The notes below the pieces were generated by a model. It saw only the letters and a program-made list of their open reading frames with translations, was not told the DNA's origin and made no database searches. Below, piece after piece: positions 1 to 8,069 of a stretch of 64,000 nucleotides of DNA. A program made the translations under genes and the position numbers. The DNA comes from Acetobacteraceae bacterium H6797. GTDB taxonomy: Bacteria > Pseudomonadota > Alphaproteobacteria > Acetobacterales > Acetobacteraceae. Every line of letters begins with the position of its first letter. The first letter of the stretch is position 1. The stretch covers positions 248,001 to 312,000 of the forward strand of contig JADFCQ010000007.1 of assembly GCA_015223225.1 (NCBI GenBank), read 5' to 3'.

Positions 1-38
1 GGCGGGTATTCGGTCACGGGGTTGGGGCGGTTGCTCAT
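1..38 (-). CDS. 5' end of an unidentified gene, cut by the window edge
   Basis: Reading leftward from the ATG at 38, the first twelve complete codons give MSNRPNPVTEYP and remain open to the window edge. An AGAGGAG ribosome site sits about 6 bases upstream. The gene is divergent from the GlxA-type regulator at 101, so it could be that regulator's target, but too little sequence is present to name it. The ribosome site lies within the inverted repeat at 43-60. Confidence 0.5.
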   Translation of the reverse strand, partial: MSNRPNPVTEYP

Positions 39-42
39 CGCG

Positions 43-60
43 GGCTCCTCTGAAGGAGCC
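43..60. promoter_or_regulatory. Inverted repeat between divergent genes
   Basis: A perfect 7-base inverted repeat (GGCTCCT / AGGAGCC) with a 4-base loop lies in the short gap between the divergent gene at 38 and the regulator at 101. It overlaps the ribosome site of the leftward gene. It could be an operator or an mRNA hairpin that masks that site. Confidence 0.3.
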
Positions 61-100
61 TCATCTTCGCCTTCGCGCGAAATCCTGGGCAGTTGGCCGG

Positions 101-1117
101 ATGCCGACTATCGTCAGGATCATGCCAATCCCCGCCGCCGCCCGCCGCCCTGTCGTCGCGCTCGCCTATGACGGGCTCTGCACCTTCGAATTCGGCTGTG
201 CCGTCGAGGTTTTCGGCCTGCCGCGGCCTTATATGGGCCCGGACTGGTATCGCTTCGCCGTCGCGGCGGTGGATGAGGGGCCGATGCGGGCGGTGGGCGG
301 CATCCAGGTCATGGCCGATGGTGGGCTCGAACTGCTGGCTGGGGCAGGCACCATCGTCATCCCTGGCTGGCGCGGGCTGGAAACGCCGGTGCCGGCCCCG
401 CTGATCGAGGCGCTGCGGGAGGCCAGTGCAGGGGGTGCCCGGCTGATGACCATCTGCTCCGGCGTCGCCGTTCTCGCCGCGACCGGCCTGCTCGACGGCA
501 AGCGCGCCACCACCCATTGGCATTACACCAGCCGCTTGGCGCGGCTCTATCCGGCCATCTCCTGGTCGCCCGACGTGCTCTATGTCGATGAGGGCAGCCT
601 GCTGACCTCAGCGGGCAGCGCGGCGGGGCTCGATCTCTGCCTCCATCTCGTGCGGCGCGACCATGGCGCCCAGGCCGCCAACCGCATCGCCCGGCGCCTC
701 GTCGTGCCGGCGCAGCGGGAGGGTGGGCAAGCGCAATATATCGAACGGCCAGTGCCGCGCGCCGCCGGTAGCCGCCTGGCCCCGTTGATGGACCGCGTGC
801 GCGGGGCCCTCGGGGAGGAATGGAGCATCGCCCGCCTCGCCGCCGAGGCCGCGCTCAGCCCGCGCGGCTTGCACCGGCATTGGCGGGCCGCGACGGGCCT
901 CGCGCCGGGCGAATGGCTCCTCGCCGAAAGGCTCGCGCGGGCGAAGGAGCTGCTGGAGACCAGCCGCCTCACCGTCGATTCCATCGCCGAGCAGTCGGGC
1001 TTCGGATCGGCGGCCGCGCTGCGCCTGCAATTCCGCGAAAAGCTCGGGATTTCGCCGCGCGATTGGCGCCGTCAGTTCGTCCGCGAGCCCCTCCCAGGTG
1101 AGATTGCGGCAATCTGA
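101..1117 (+). CDS. GlxA/FtrA-family transcriptional regulator (DJ-1/PfpI plus AraC domains)
   Basis: A 338-residue protein with an N-terminal DJ-1/PfpI-like domain (about residues 17-190) and a C-terminal AraC-type double helix-turn-helix (about 225-328). The DJ-1 nucleophile-elbow motif TICSG is present, with Cys119. The C-terminus has the typical AraC pattern, including SIAEQSGFGSAAALRLQFRE and GISPRDWRR. This arrangement and length match the GlxA/FtrA family, in which the DJ-1 domain is thought to act as a sensor rather than an enzyme. An alternative ATG at 122 (MPIPAAARRP) starts closer to the conserved domain; neither start has a strong ribosome site. It is divergent from the gene truncated at the left edge, its most likely target. 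The ligand cannot be predicted. Confidence 0.85.
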   Translation: MPTIVRIMPIPAAARRPVVALAYDGLCTFEFGCAVEVFGLPRPYMGPDWYRFAVAAVDEGPMRAVGGIQVMADGGLELLAGAGTIVIPGWRGLETPVPAPLIEALREASAGGARLMTICSGVAVLAATGLLDGKRATTHWHYTSRLARLYPAISWSPDVLYVDEGSLLTSAGSAAGLDLCLHLVRRDHGAQAANRIARRLVVPAQREGGQAQYIERPVPRAAGSRLAPLMDRVRGALGEEWSIARLAAEAALSPRGLHRHWRAATGLAPGEWLLAERLARAKELLETSRLTVDSIAEQSGFGSAAALRLQFREKLGISPRDWRRQFVREPLPGEIAAI

Positions 1118-1351
1118 AGGCAATATCGAAGGAACAGGCGGTAACAAACTGATTTTCCATGCGAGATTGTGCGCTGCATCACGCGCTCTCCGCTTGCTCT
1201 CTCGCCTCGGCCAAGCTACCAAAAGCCGCGACATGGCACGCTGGGAGACCAGCGCCCGCCGGCAGGATGCCGGGCCTTGTCGAGCATCGTTTCCAGTTTG
1301 AGTCAGTCACGGCGGCCGCGACGCGTGCCGAGTTAAGAAGAGGAGAGGGGC

Positions 1352-1942
1352 ATGGATCAGCGCTGCCTGCTTCCCGGGAAGCAGAAGTCCCTGGTTCGCG
1401 TTACGCCGAAGTCCAGCCGCATGAAGTCCTTCGCCCTGCGTGGCGTCGCGGCGGCCATGGCGATGATGATTTCGACGGGGGCGATGGCGGCGACGCTCCG
1501 CTGCGCCGATCCGGAAGATCAGGCGATGTTCGAACTGTCCGCGCTCAAGACCGAGCTGATGGTTGTGGCCATCACCTGCAAGGATACGGACGCCTATAAC
1601 GCCTTCGTCTCGCGCTTCCAGTCCGCGCTGGCGGCGAACGACAAGCAGGTGATCGACCACTTCACCTGGCGCGACACGCGGGCCGGCCACCGGGCGAACG
1701 ACGCCTATGTGACCAACCTCGCCAATTCCCGCCAGCAGGAAGCCAGCCGCGTGGGGGCCGATCTCTGCGCCCGCAACACGCGCCTGTTCAAGGAAGTGAT
1801 GGCGCTCAGCGGCCCGGCCGAATTGGCCGATTACGCTGCCGCCAAGGATCTGATCCCGGCCTCGATGGGCGCCTGCCCGCTCGAGAATACGGGCCCGGCC
1901 CGCGCTACCTCCACCGCCAAGCCCCGGCAGGCCCGTCGCTGA
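1352..1942 (+). CDS. Exported protein of unknown function
   Basis: A 196-residue protein I do not recognise. A hydrophobic stretch at about residues 30-46 ending in GAMA-A looks like a Sec signal peptide, preceded by a long basic N-terminus. The ATG at 1352 has a strong GGAGAGG ribosome site about 7 bases upstream. The internal ATG at 1421 (MKSFALRG) would give a more usual signal-peptide length but has no ribosome site. The mature part has four cysteines (LRCAD, ITCKD, DLCAR, GACPL), compatible with two disulfides in the periplasm. The C-terminus is Pro/Arg-rich. Its TGA overlaps the ATG of the next gene, a lipoprotein, so the two are probably translated together and may share a role in the envelope. 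Confidence 0.7.
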   Translation: MDQRCLLPGKQKSLVRVTPKSSRMKSFALRGVAAAMAMMISTGAMAATLRCADPEDQAMFELSALKTELMVVAITCKDTDAYNAFVSRFQSALAANDKQVIDHFTWRDTRAGHRANDAYVTNLANSRQQEASRVGADLCARNTRLFKEVMALSGPAELADYAAAKDLIPASMGACPLENTGPARATSTAKPRQARR

Positions 1943-2472
1943 TGCGTTCTTTCGCCTATGTTTCGCTGCTGGCTCTGCCGGTGGCCCTCTCCGCCTGTAG
2001 CCCTAAGCCCGAGGCGCCGGTGGCCCGCAACACGCTGCCGGTCTTCGCGGTTGATCTCGCGGGCGCCGCCAAGCTCTGCACCGTGACCGACAAGGTCGAG
2101 GTCAAGCCCGGAGCCGTTGCCGAAGCCACCATGACCGTCGGCAACGATGGCGGCTGGTGCGGCATCAACGTGGCGCAGGCTGGCCCGGCCCCCTTCGATT
2201 ACGGCCTGGTGGCCCGCGCCGATCGCCCGAAGAACGGCAAGGTCTATGTCCATGCGGTGGGTGACTATACCCGCATCGACTACACGCCGGACCTCGGCTT
2301 CGTCGGCACTGACAGCTTCATGGTCGAGCTGCGCCCCGGCGCGGGCAAGGTGAAGGTGGCCGTGACCGTGCAGGGCGTCGCCCAGCCGGCCGCGGTGACG
2401 CCGCTCATCACCGCCCCGCCCCCGGCGCCCGTGGCCTCCAAGCCGGCGGCGAATACCACGCGCCGCCGCTGA
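1942..2472 (+). CDS. Putative lipoprotein with an Ig-like domain
   Basis: A 176-residue protein with a short signal sequence ending in a lipobox (LSAC, Cys19), so it is probably lipid-anchored at the periplasmic face. The middle contains the pattern IDYTPDLGFVGTDSFMVEL, typical of Ig-like/cadherin-like repeat domains in surface proteins. The last 30 residues are rich in Pro and Ala. The start codon overlaps the stop of the upstream exported protein (TGATG), which indicates translational coupling. A strong intrinsic terminator follows directly, so the pair is a two-gene operon. Function is unknown. Confidence 0.7.
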   Translation: MRSFAYVSLLALPVALSACSPKPEAPVARNTLPVFAVDLAGAAKLCTVTDKVEVKPGAVAEATMTVGNDGGWCGINVAQAGPAPFDYGLVARADRPKNGKVYVHAVGDYTRIDYTPDLGFVGTDSFMVELRPGAGKVKVAVTVQGVAQPAAVTPLITAPPPAPVASKPAANTTRRR

Positions 2473-2490
2473 GGCTCAGCGAATGGAAGA

Positions 2491-2524
2491 AAGGCCCGGA
2501 AGGCATCAGCCTCCGGGCCTTTTT
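2491..2524 (+). terminator. Rho-independent terminator
   Basis: A GC-rich stem (AGGCCCGGAGG-type arms around a short ATCA-containing loop) is followed by TTTTT. It ends the operon at 1352-2472 and may also serve the convergent permease gene ending at 2579. Confidence 0.8.
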
Positions 2525-2578
2525 CATGAGCGCCTTTGATATCTGCCTCCCGGCCCTGCGGGGCGGGAGGCAGTGCCG

Positions 2579-3898
2579 TCAGCGCGGCTCGTGATGCATA
2601 TGGCCGAGCTTGCGCGGGTCGCGCATGCAGATCACGGCGATCAGCGCGATCACCATCATCCCGGCCACATACCAATAGAAGCCCACCTCGTTGCCGGCAT
2701 TCTTGAAGCTGAGGCCGACATATTCGGCGCTGCCGCCGAAGAGCGCATTGGCGATGGCGTAGCAGAGGCCGACGCCCAGGGCGCGGACCTCGGCGGGGAA
2801 GAGCTCCGCCTTCACCACGCCGCTGATCGAGGTGTAGAGGCTGACCACCGCCAGGGCGACCAGGATCAGCACCACCGAGAGAACCGGGCTGCTCCCGCTC
2901 GCCGCGATGGCATGCATCAGCGGGATGATGCCGACCGCGCCCAGCACGCCGAAGATCAGCAGCTGCGCGCGCCGCCCGATGCGGTCGGAGAGCGCGCCGA
3001 AGAGCGGCTGCATGCACATATAGATGAGGAGCACCACCGTCATCAGCACGCTGGCCGTCGCCGGGGCGTAACCCACGGTATTGACCAGGTATTTCTGCAT
3101 GTAAGTGGTGAAGACGTAGAAGACGAGGCTGCCGCCCGCCGTGAGGCCAAGCGTGACCAGCACGGCGCGCGGATGGGTCAGCAGCGCCTTCAGCGTGCCG
3201 GCATCCTTCTTCTGCAGGTCTTTCTTGTCGCTCGTCTCATGCAGGTTGGAGCGCAGGAAGAGCGCCACCAGCGCCGCGATGGCGCCGATCACGAAGGGGA
3301 TGCGCCAGCCCCAGTCGCGCAGCGCGTCGCCGCCCAGCGTCCGTTCCAGCAGCACGACGACGAGCACGGCCAGAAGCTGGCCGCCGATCAGCGTCACGTA
3401 TTGGAAGGAGGAGTAGAAGCCGCGATGCCGGGACTTGGCGACCTCCGACATATAGGTCGCGCTGGTGCCGTATTCGCCGCCGACGGAAATGCCCTGGAAC
3501 ATGCGGGCCAGCAGCAGCAGCGCCGGGGCCGCCACGCCGATGCTGGCATAGCCGGGCAGGCAGGCGATCACGAGCGAGCCGCCGCACATCATCAGCACCG
3601 AGACGAGCATGGCGAACTTGCGGCCGCGACGATCGGCCAGGCGGCCGAAGAACCAGCCGCCGATGGGGCGCATGAGGAAGCCGGCGGCGAAGACGCCCGC
3701 CGCGCTCAGCTGCTGCACCAAGGGATCTTCCTTGGGGAAGAAGGCATGGGCGAAATAGAGGGAGAAGAAGGCATAGGTATAGAAGTCGTACCACTCGACG
3801 AGATTGCCTGACGAGCTGGCGACGATGGCCCAGATTCGGCGGCGCGTATCGTGGCGCTCCGCTTCCGCCGTGGGCATGGCGGGGGCATTTGTATCCAT
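2579..3898 (-). CDS. MHS-family MFS transporter (alpha-ketoglutarate/dicarboxylate permease-like)
   Basis: A 439-residue integral membrane protein with 12 predicted transmembrane helices. It carries the metabolite:H+ symporter hallmarks: GNLVEWYDFYTYA at residues 31-43 in helix 1 and the loop 2-3 signature GRLADRRGRK at 85-94, followed by GISVGGEYGTSATYMSE in helix 4-5. Length and motifs match KgtP/ProP-type proton symporters for organic acids or betaines; the closest feel is alpha-ketoglutarate permease, but substrate is not determinable from motifs. AGGAGCG precedes the ATG at 3898. It lies beside an FCD-type GntR regulator and acid-metabolism genes, so it may import a substrate of that module. 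Confidence 0.85.
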   Translation of the reverse strand: MDTNAPAMPTAEAERHDTRRRIWAIVASSSGNLVEWYDFYTYAFFSLYFAHAFFPKEDPLVQQLSAAGVFAAGFLMRPIGGWFFGRLADRRGRKFAMLVSVLMMCGGSLVIACLPGYASIGVAAPALLLLARMFQGISVGGEYGTSATYMSEVAKSRHRGFYSSFQYVTLIGGQLLAVLVVVLLERTLGGDALRDWGWRIPFVIGAIAALVALFLRSNLHETSDKKDLQKKDAGTLKALLTHPRAVLVTLGLTAGGSLVFYVFTTYMQKYLVNTVGYAPATASVLMTVVLLIYMCMQPLFGALSDRIGRRAQLLIFGVLGAVGIIPLMHAIAASGSSPVLSVVLILVALAVVSLYTSISGVVKAELFPAEVRALGVGLCYAIANALFGGSAEYVGLSFKNAGNEVGFYWYVAGMMVIALIAVICMRDPRKLGHMHHEPR

Positions 3899-4055
3899 GG
3901 CTCGCTCCTATCTCGGACGAGCCGATAATGAACCTTCGATGGGTCAGCGGGGTTGCCATGCTTTGACGCCAGCCCTGCGCGAAGAGGGGCTGGTCAAAAT
4001 GTCCTCTTTGCGCTCCAATTTCCATGAAGCGGATTTAATGTCGGCCTAGCGGAAT

Positions 4056-4721
4056 TTACCGCGCTTCTTCGGCCTGCCGCGCCACTGCCTCCTCGGCCCC
4101 CGGCAGCCCCGCCATGACATGGCGCTGCATGATCTCGGCGGCCTCCTGAAAGCGGCCTGATTCAAGGGCTTCCACCATCTCCTCATGCTCTTCCAGCGCC
4201 CGGCTGCCGGCCAGCGTATGGCGCAGCATGAAGTGCCGCAGCGGCTCGCCGACCTCCTGCGTGACCTTCAGCGCCCTGGCCAGGGGCTCATTGGGGGCGG
4301 CGGCCAGGATGGCCTCGTGGAAGGCGACATTGGCGGCGATGTAATCCGCCACCTCATGCGCCGCGCGATGGCGGCGCATCTTCTCATTCTCCGCCCGCAG
4401 TGCTTCGAGCAGGGTGGGGGTGACGCGGCCCGCAACGCCTTCGATGGCATGGCGCTCCAGCAGGGCGCGGAGCGCGTAGAGCTGGCGTACCGTCGTGAGA
4501 TCCAGCCGCCGCACCCGGTAGCCGCGCCGGGGTTCATGCGTGGCGAGGCCGCGCTGTTCGAGCAAGCGCAGCGCCTCGCGGATGGGGCCGCGCGAGCAGC
4601 CGTATTCGGCTTCGAGCCCTTGTTCGCGCAGCGCGCTGCCGGGCGGGTAGCGGCCGTCGATGATGCCCTGACGGATCAGTTCCAGCAGGTGATAGGGCAG
4701 GGGCTGGGGAAGGGCCGCCAT
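4056..4721 (-). CDS. GntR-family transcriptional regulator, FCD subfamily
   Basis: A 221-residue regulator beginning MAALPQPLPYHLL. An N-terminal winged helix-turn-helix (with YGCSRGPIREALRLLEQRGL) is followed by an all-helical FCD ligand domain with the expected ALRALLE, NVAFHEAIL and EEHEEMVEALE metal-site helices. FCD members usually sense small carboxylates. I chose the ATG at 4721 because a longer reading to 4805 begins with TTG inside the likely operator and has no ribosome site. The stop of a short upstream ORF (4756-4721) overlaps this ATG. The gene is divergent from the CitE-like lyase, its probable target. Confidence 0.85.
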   Translation of the reverse strand: MAALPQPLPYHLLELIRQGIIDGRYPPGSALREQGLEAEYGCSRGPIREALRLLEQRGLATHEPRRGYRVRRLDLTTVRQLYALRALLERHAIEGVAGRVTPTLLEALRAENEKMRRHRAAHEVADYIAANVAFHEAILAAAPNEPLARALKVTQEVGEPLRHFMLRHTLAGSRALEEHEEMVEALESGRFQEAAEIMQRHVMAGLPGAEEAVARQAEEAR

Positions 4722-4756
4722 TATCGCCCGGCTCTTTCCGCGCTCGCGCTGTCCAT
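4721..4756 (-). CDS. Possible 11-residue leader peptide of the GntR gene
   Basis: An ATG at 4756 has a near-perfect GGGAGGTG ribosome site 4-6 bases upstream and encodes MDSASAERAGR, ending in a TAA that overlaps the regulator start as TAATG. The ribosome site fits this small ORF better than any in-frame start of the regulator. This suggests that the regulator is translated by re-initiation. It is seen only in this sequence and could be chance. Confidence 0.35.
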   Translation of the reverse strand: MDSASAERAGR

Positions 4757-4793
4757 GTGCCACCTCCCGAAACGCCGAAAAATTCATCGGCCA

Positions 4794-4812
4794 AATTGTA
4801 GACAAATTACAA
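4794..4812. promoter_or_regulatory. Likely GntR/FCD operator
   Basis: The palindrome TTGTAGACAA (4796-4805) lies within a wider AATTGTAGACAAATT, and a second TTGTA-N7-TACAA arrangement overlaps it. FCD-type GntR regulators commonly bind TTGTnnACAA-like sites. The location, between the divergent GntR gene and the CitE-like operon, fits autoregulation plus control of the operon. Confidence 0.55.
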
Positions 4813-4833
4813 AGCGGCGGATAGCCTCACCGC

Positions 4834-5706
4834 ATGTCCAAGAAAATCGCGCCCATGATGCGCAGCAAGCTCTTCGTGCCCGGCTCCCGGCCGGAGCTTT
4901 TCGCCAAGGCGGCGGCTTCGGCGGCCGATGCGCTTTCCTTCGACCTCGAGGATGCCGTGGCCGAGCCGCGCAAGGCCGAGGCGCGGCTGGCGGTGGGCGA
5001 GTTCCTGGCCGATCGCCTGCCCGGCAAGGTGGTGGTGGTGCGCGTGAACGGCATCGACACCCCGCATTTCGCCGCCGATATCGAGGCGATCCTCCGCCCC
5101 GGCCTGGATATCGTGAACCTGCCCATGGTGCAGGACCCGACCGAGGTGGTCGCCTGCGCCGAGGCGCTGGCCGGTGCCGAGGCGAAGCTGGGCGCCAGCC
5201 GCCAGGTCACCATCCTCGCCAATATCGAGACGGCGCGCGGCCTGCGCCTGGCCCATGAGATCGCCGCTGCCCATCCACGCGTGATGGGCCTTCAGATCGG
5301 CTATGCCGACCTGCTGGAGCCCCATGGCTTCGACCGGCAGGACCAGGGCGTGCTGAACCATGTCCGCCTGACCGTCGCCTTCGCCGCCGCCGAGGCCGGG
5401 ATCGCCGCCTATGATGGCGCCTATGCCGGCATCAAAACGCCCGAAATCTACACCGCCGAGGCCGAGACCGCCCGGCGCCAGGGCTTCGCGGGCAAGAGCT
5501 GCATCCACCCGACGCAGATCGCGCTGGCGAATGCCGCTTTCATGCCGACCCCCGCCCAGATCGAGCATGCCCGCCGGGTCGTGGCCGCCGCCGATGAGGC
5601 CGAAGCCAAGGGCATCGGCGCTTATACGGTCGACGGCACCATGGTCGACGGCCCCTTCGTGGAGGGTGCCCGCCGCGTGCTGTCCCTCGCCGACCGCGCC
5701 AACTGA
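4834..5706 (+). CDS. HpcH/HpaI aldolase / CitE-like CoA ester lyase
   Basis: A 290-residue protein of the CitE-like family, which cleaves or forms acyl-CoA esters such as malyl- or citramalyl-CoA through a Mg-dependent TIM barrel. Visible family motifs are RSKLFVPGSRPE near residues 10-21, DLEDAV at 37-42, VRVNG at 69-73, IETARGL in the middle and GKSCIHPTQI towards the end. Length matches stand-alone CitE-like lyases rather than the citrate lyase complex subunit; no citD or citF is present. It heads an operon with a Bug receptor and a class III CoA-transferase, consistent with uptake, CoA activation and cleavage of a carboxylic acid. The exact substrate is inference. Confidence 0.85.
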   Translation: MSKKIAPMMRSKLFVPGSRPELFAKAAASAADALSFDLEDAVAEPRKAEARLAVGEFLADRLPGKVVVVRVNGIDTPHFAADIEAILRPGLDIVNLPMVQDPTEVVACAEALAGAEAKLGASRQVTILANIETARGLRLAHEIAAAHPRVMGLQIGYADLLEPHGFDRQDQGVLNHVRLTVAFAAAEAGIAAYDGAYAGIKTPEIYTAEAETARRQGFAGKSCIHPTQIALANAAFMPTPAQIEHARRVVAAADEAEAKGIGAYTVDGTMVDGPFVEGARRVLSLADRAN

Positions 5707-5774
5707 CAGAAAAAAGAAGTGGGGGTCCGGGGGAGAATTCCTTCTCCCCTGGCCTTCAAACAGAGGAAACGCCC

Positions 5775-6746
5775 ATGCCCATCTCCCGCCGCGGCCTCGT
5801 CGCCGCCTCCCTGGCCATCCCGGCCCTCTCGCGCGGCGCCCTGGCGCAGGAGGCCAATTGGCCGAGCCGCCCCGTGCGCATCATCGTCCCCTATGCGCCG
5901 GGCGGCAGCAACGATGCCGTGGCGCGGCCGCTGGCGGAGAAGCTCTTCCAGAAATTCGGCCAGCCCTTCGTGGTGGAGAACCGGCCGGGCGCGGGCAGCA
6001 CAATCGGCTCCGCCGTGCTGACCCAGTCGCCGGCCGATGGTTATACGCTGATGGTCACGTCCTCGACCTTCGCCACCTCGGCGGCGGTGCAACCCACGCC
6101 CTATGATGCGAGCAGGGATTTCGCGGGCGTCGCGCTCCTGGCCTCGGGGCCGATGATGGTGCTGGCCTCGCCCAGCCTGCCGGTGAACAGCCTCCAGGAA
6201 CTCGTCGCCTATGCGCGGGCCAAGCCGGATGCGATCGATTTCGGCTCCTCCGGCCCGGGCAGCATCAACCAGCTCGCGACAGAGCTTTTCGCCCAGACCA
6301 CCGGGCTGAAGATGCAGCACGTGCCCTATCGCGGCATGGGCCCGGCGCTGACCGACCTGATCGCGGGGAATATCCAGATCCTCGTCACCTCCTTCACCTC
6401 GGCCGCCGGCATCGTGCGCGAGAAGCGCGTGAAGCTCCTGGCCTGGACCGGCGATGAGCGCCCGCCCGGCCTGCCGGAAGCGCCCTCGGTGAAGCAGGCG
6501 GGCATCGATTACGAGGCGGCGCTCTGGTGGGGGCTGATCGCCCGCACGGGCACGCCCCAGGGCATCGTGGACAAGCTCAACGCCGCCGCGAACGAGGCGC
6601 TGAACGACGAGAAGATGAAGAGCTACCTCGCCGGCGAGGGCGCCATCATCAACCCGCAGAGCGCCGCGGCCTATGACCGCTACCTCAAGGCCGACCTGAC
6701 CCGCTGGCGGGAGACCGCCCGCAAAGCCAATATCCGCGTGGAATAA
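5775..6746 (+). CDS. Bug-family (TctC) tripartite tricarboxylate transporter receptor
   Basis: A 323-residue periplasmic solute-binding protein. The first 25 residues form a signal peptide with RR and an ALA-Q cleavage site. The Bug-family landmarks are all present: WPSRPVRIIVPYAPGGSNDAVAR, VVENRPGAGSTIG, PADGYTLM and QHVPYRGMGPALTDLIAGNI. Such receptors bind small carboxylates and usually work with TctA/TctB. No membrane partner is adjacent; the only tctBA genes in the window are near 30-32 kb. AGAGGAAACG precedes the ATG. It lies 68 bases after the lyase gene and 6 bases before the CoA-transferase, so it is part of the same operon. Confidence 0.9.
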   Translation: MPISRRGLVAASLAIPALSRGALAQEANWPSRPVRIIVPYAPGGSNDAVARPLAEKLFQKFGQPFVVENRPGAGSTIGSAVLTQSPADGYTLMVTSSTFATSAAVQPTPYDASRDFAGVALLASGPMMVLASPSLPVNSLQELVAYARAKPDAIDFGSSGPGSINQLATELFAQTTGLKMQHVPYRGMGPALTDLIAGNIQILVTSFTSAAGIVREKRVKLLAWTGDERPPGLPEAPSVKQAGIDYEAALWWGLIARTGTPQGIVDKLNAAANEALNDEKMKSYLAGEGAIINPQSAAAYDRYLKADLTRWRETARKANIRVE

Positions 6747-6752
6747 GAGAGC

Positions 6753-7940
6753 ATGACCACCCTCCGCCGTCGTGACTATGACCCCGCCGCCAAGGGCGCG
6801 CTCGATGGCCTGCGGGTGATCGACCTTTCGCGCCTGGTCGCCGGGAATATGCTGACCAAGGTGCTGGCCGATCACGGCGCGGAGGTGATCAAGGTGGAAC
6901 CGCCGGAGGGCGACACGCTGCGGGCCTGGAAGGTCAACGGCATCTCCACCGCCTGGAAGACCTGGTGCCGCAACAAGAAGAGCATCTGCGTGAACCTGCG
7001 CGATCCGGCGGTGATCGCCAAGCTGCTGGAACTGGCCAAGACGGCCGATATCCTCGTCGAGAGCTTCCGGCCCGGCGTGCTGGAGGCCATGGGGCTGGGG
7101 CCGGACAAGCTGCTGGCCGCGAACCCCAGGCTGGTCATCACCCGCATCTCGGGCTGGGGCCAGACGGGGCCCTTCAAGCACAAGCCGGGCTTCGGCACGC
7201 TGGTGGAAGGCTATTCAGGCTTCGCGGCCGTGAACGGCTTCGAGGACCGCGAGCCCGTGCTGCCGCCGATGTTCATGGGCGATGCCTATGCCGGCCTCTA
7301 CGGCGCCTCGGCCACCATGATCGCGCTGCATGCGGCACGCGGCGAGTATGGGCGGGGCCAGGTGATCGACCTCTCGCTCTTCGACCCGATTTTCGCGGTG
7401 ATGGAGCCGCAGATCGCCAATTGGCGGCTGACGGGCAAGCGCAAGACGCGCTCAGGCAGCCGCAGCCAGAATACCGCGCCCCGCAATGCCTATAGGACGG
7501 CCGACGGCGGCTGGCTGGGGCTCTCCTCCTCGACCCAGGGGATGACGGAGAAGCTCTTCCGCAGCATTGGGCGGCCGGAACTGATCACCGACCCCCGTTT
7601 CGCCGTGAATGCCGAGCGGCTGAAGCATCACGAAATCCTGGACGGGATCATCGGGGAATTCGTCGGCGCGCGGAGCATGGCCGAGAACCTCGCCCATTTC
7701 GACGCGGCGGGGGTGACGATCGGCCCGATCATGGAGGCGAAGGATCTCGAGACCGACGCCTATGTGGCCGAGCATGAGTCCCTGATCGAGATGCCCGACG
7801 AGGAAATGGGCTGGGTGCCGATGCATGGCGAGGTGCCGCGCCTCTCGGGCACCCCGGGCGTCTTCGCCCGCCCGGCGCCGAAGCTGGGCGAGCATAATGC
7901 GGAGATTCTGGGGGAAGGCTGGGCCGCCGCGGCCGAGTGA
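6753..7940 (+). CDS. Class III (CaiB/BaiF) CoA-transferase
   Basis: A 395-residue protein of the formyl-CoA/carnitine CoA-transferase family. The N-terminal hallmark GLRVIDLSRLVAGNMLTKVLADHGAEVIKVE-type region spans about residues 19-49 (only landmarks quoted), followed by NKKSICVNLRDP and the active-site region where the catalytic Asp is expected, PMFMGDAYAGLYGASA. These enzymes move CoA between carboxylic acids through an aspartyl-CoA thioester. The gene starts 6 bases after the Bug receptor, with AAGAGAG as ribosome site. With the CitE-like lyase upstream, the likely task is to make the acyl-CoA that the lyase cleaves. This pairing is inference. Confidence 0.88.
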   Translation: MTTLRRRDYDPAAKGALDGLRVIDLSRLVAGNMLTKVLADHGAEVIKVEPPEGDTLRAWKVNGISTAWKTWCRNKKSICVNLRDPAVIAKLLELAKTADILVESFRPGVLEAMGLGPDKLLAANPRLVITRISGWGQTGPFKHKPGFGTLVEGYSGFAAVNGFEDREPVLPPMFMGDAYAGLYGASATMIALHAARGEYGRGQVIDLSLFDPIFAVMEPQIANWRLTGKRKTRSGSRSQNTAPRNAYRTADGGWLGLSSSTQGMTEKLFRSIGRPELITDPRFAVNAERLKHHEILDGIIGEFVGARSMAENLAHFDAAGVTIGPIMEAKDLETDAYVAEHESLIEMPDEEMGWVPMHGEVPRLSGTPGVFARPAPKLGEHNAEILGEGWAAAAE

Positions 7941-8069
7941 ACGGCGATCAGGCCGTGAGGCGTGCCATCCCGCCGTCCCAACCACCCGGGGCGCCACTCT
8001 CATAGGGCGGTGGGTCCGAGACCTCTTCCGAGGGCAATTTCCAGGGCGTGGCGACGTAACGGGTAAAGG

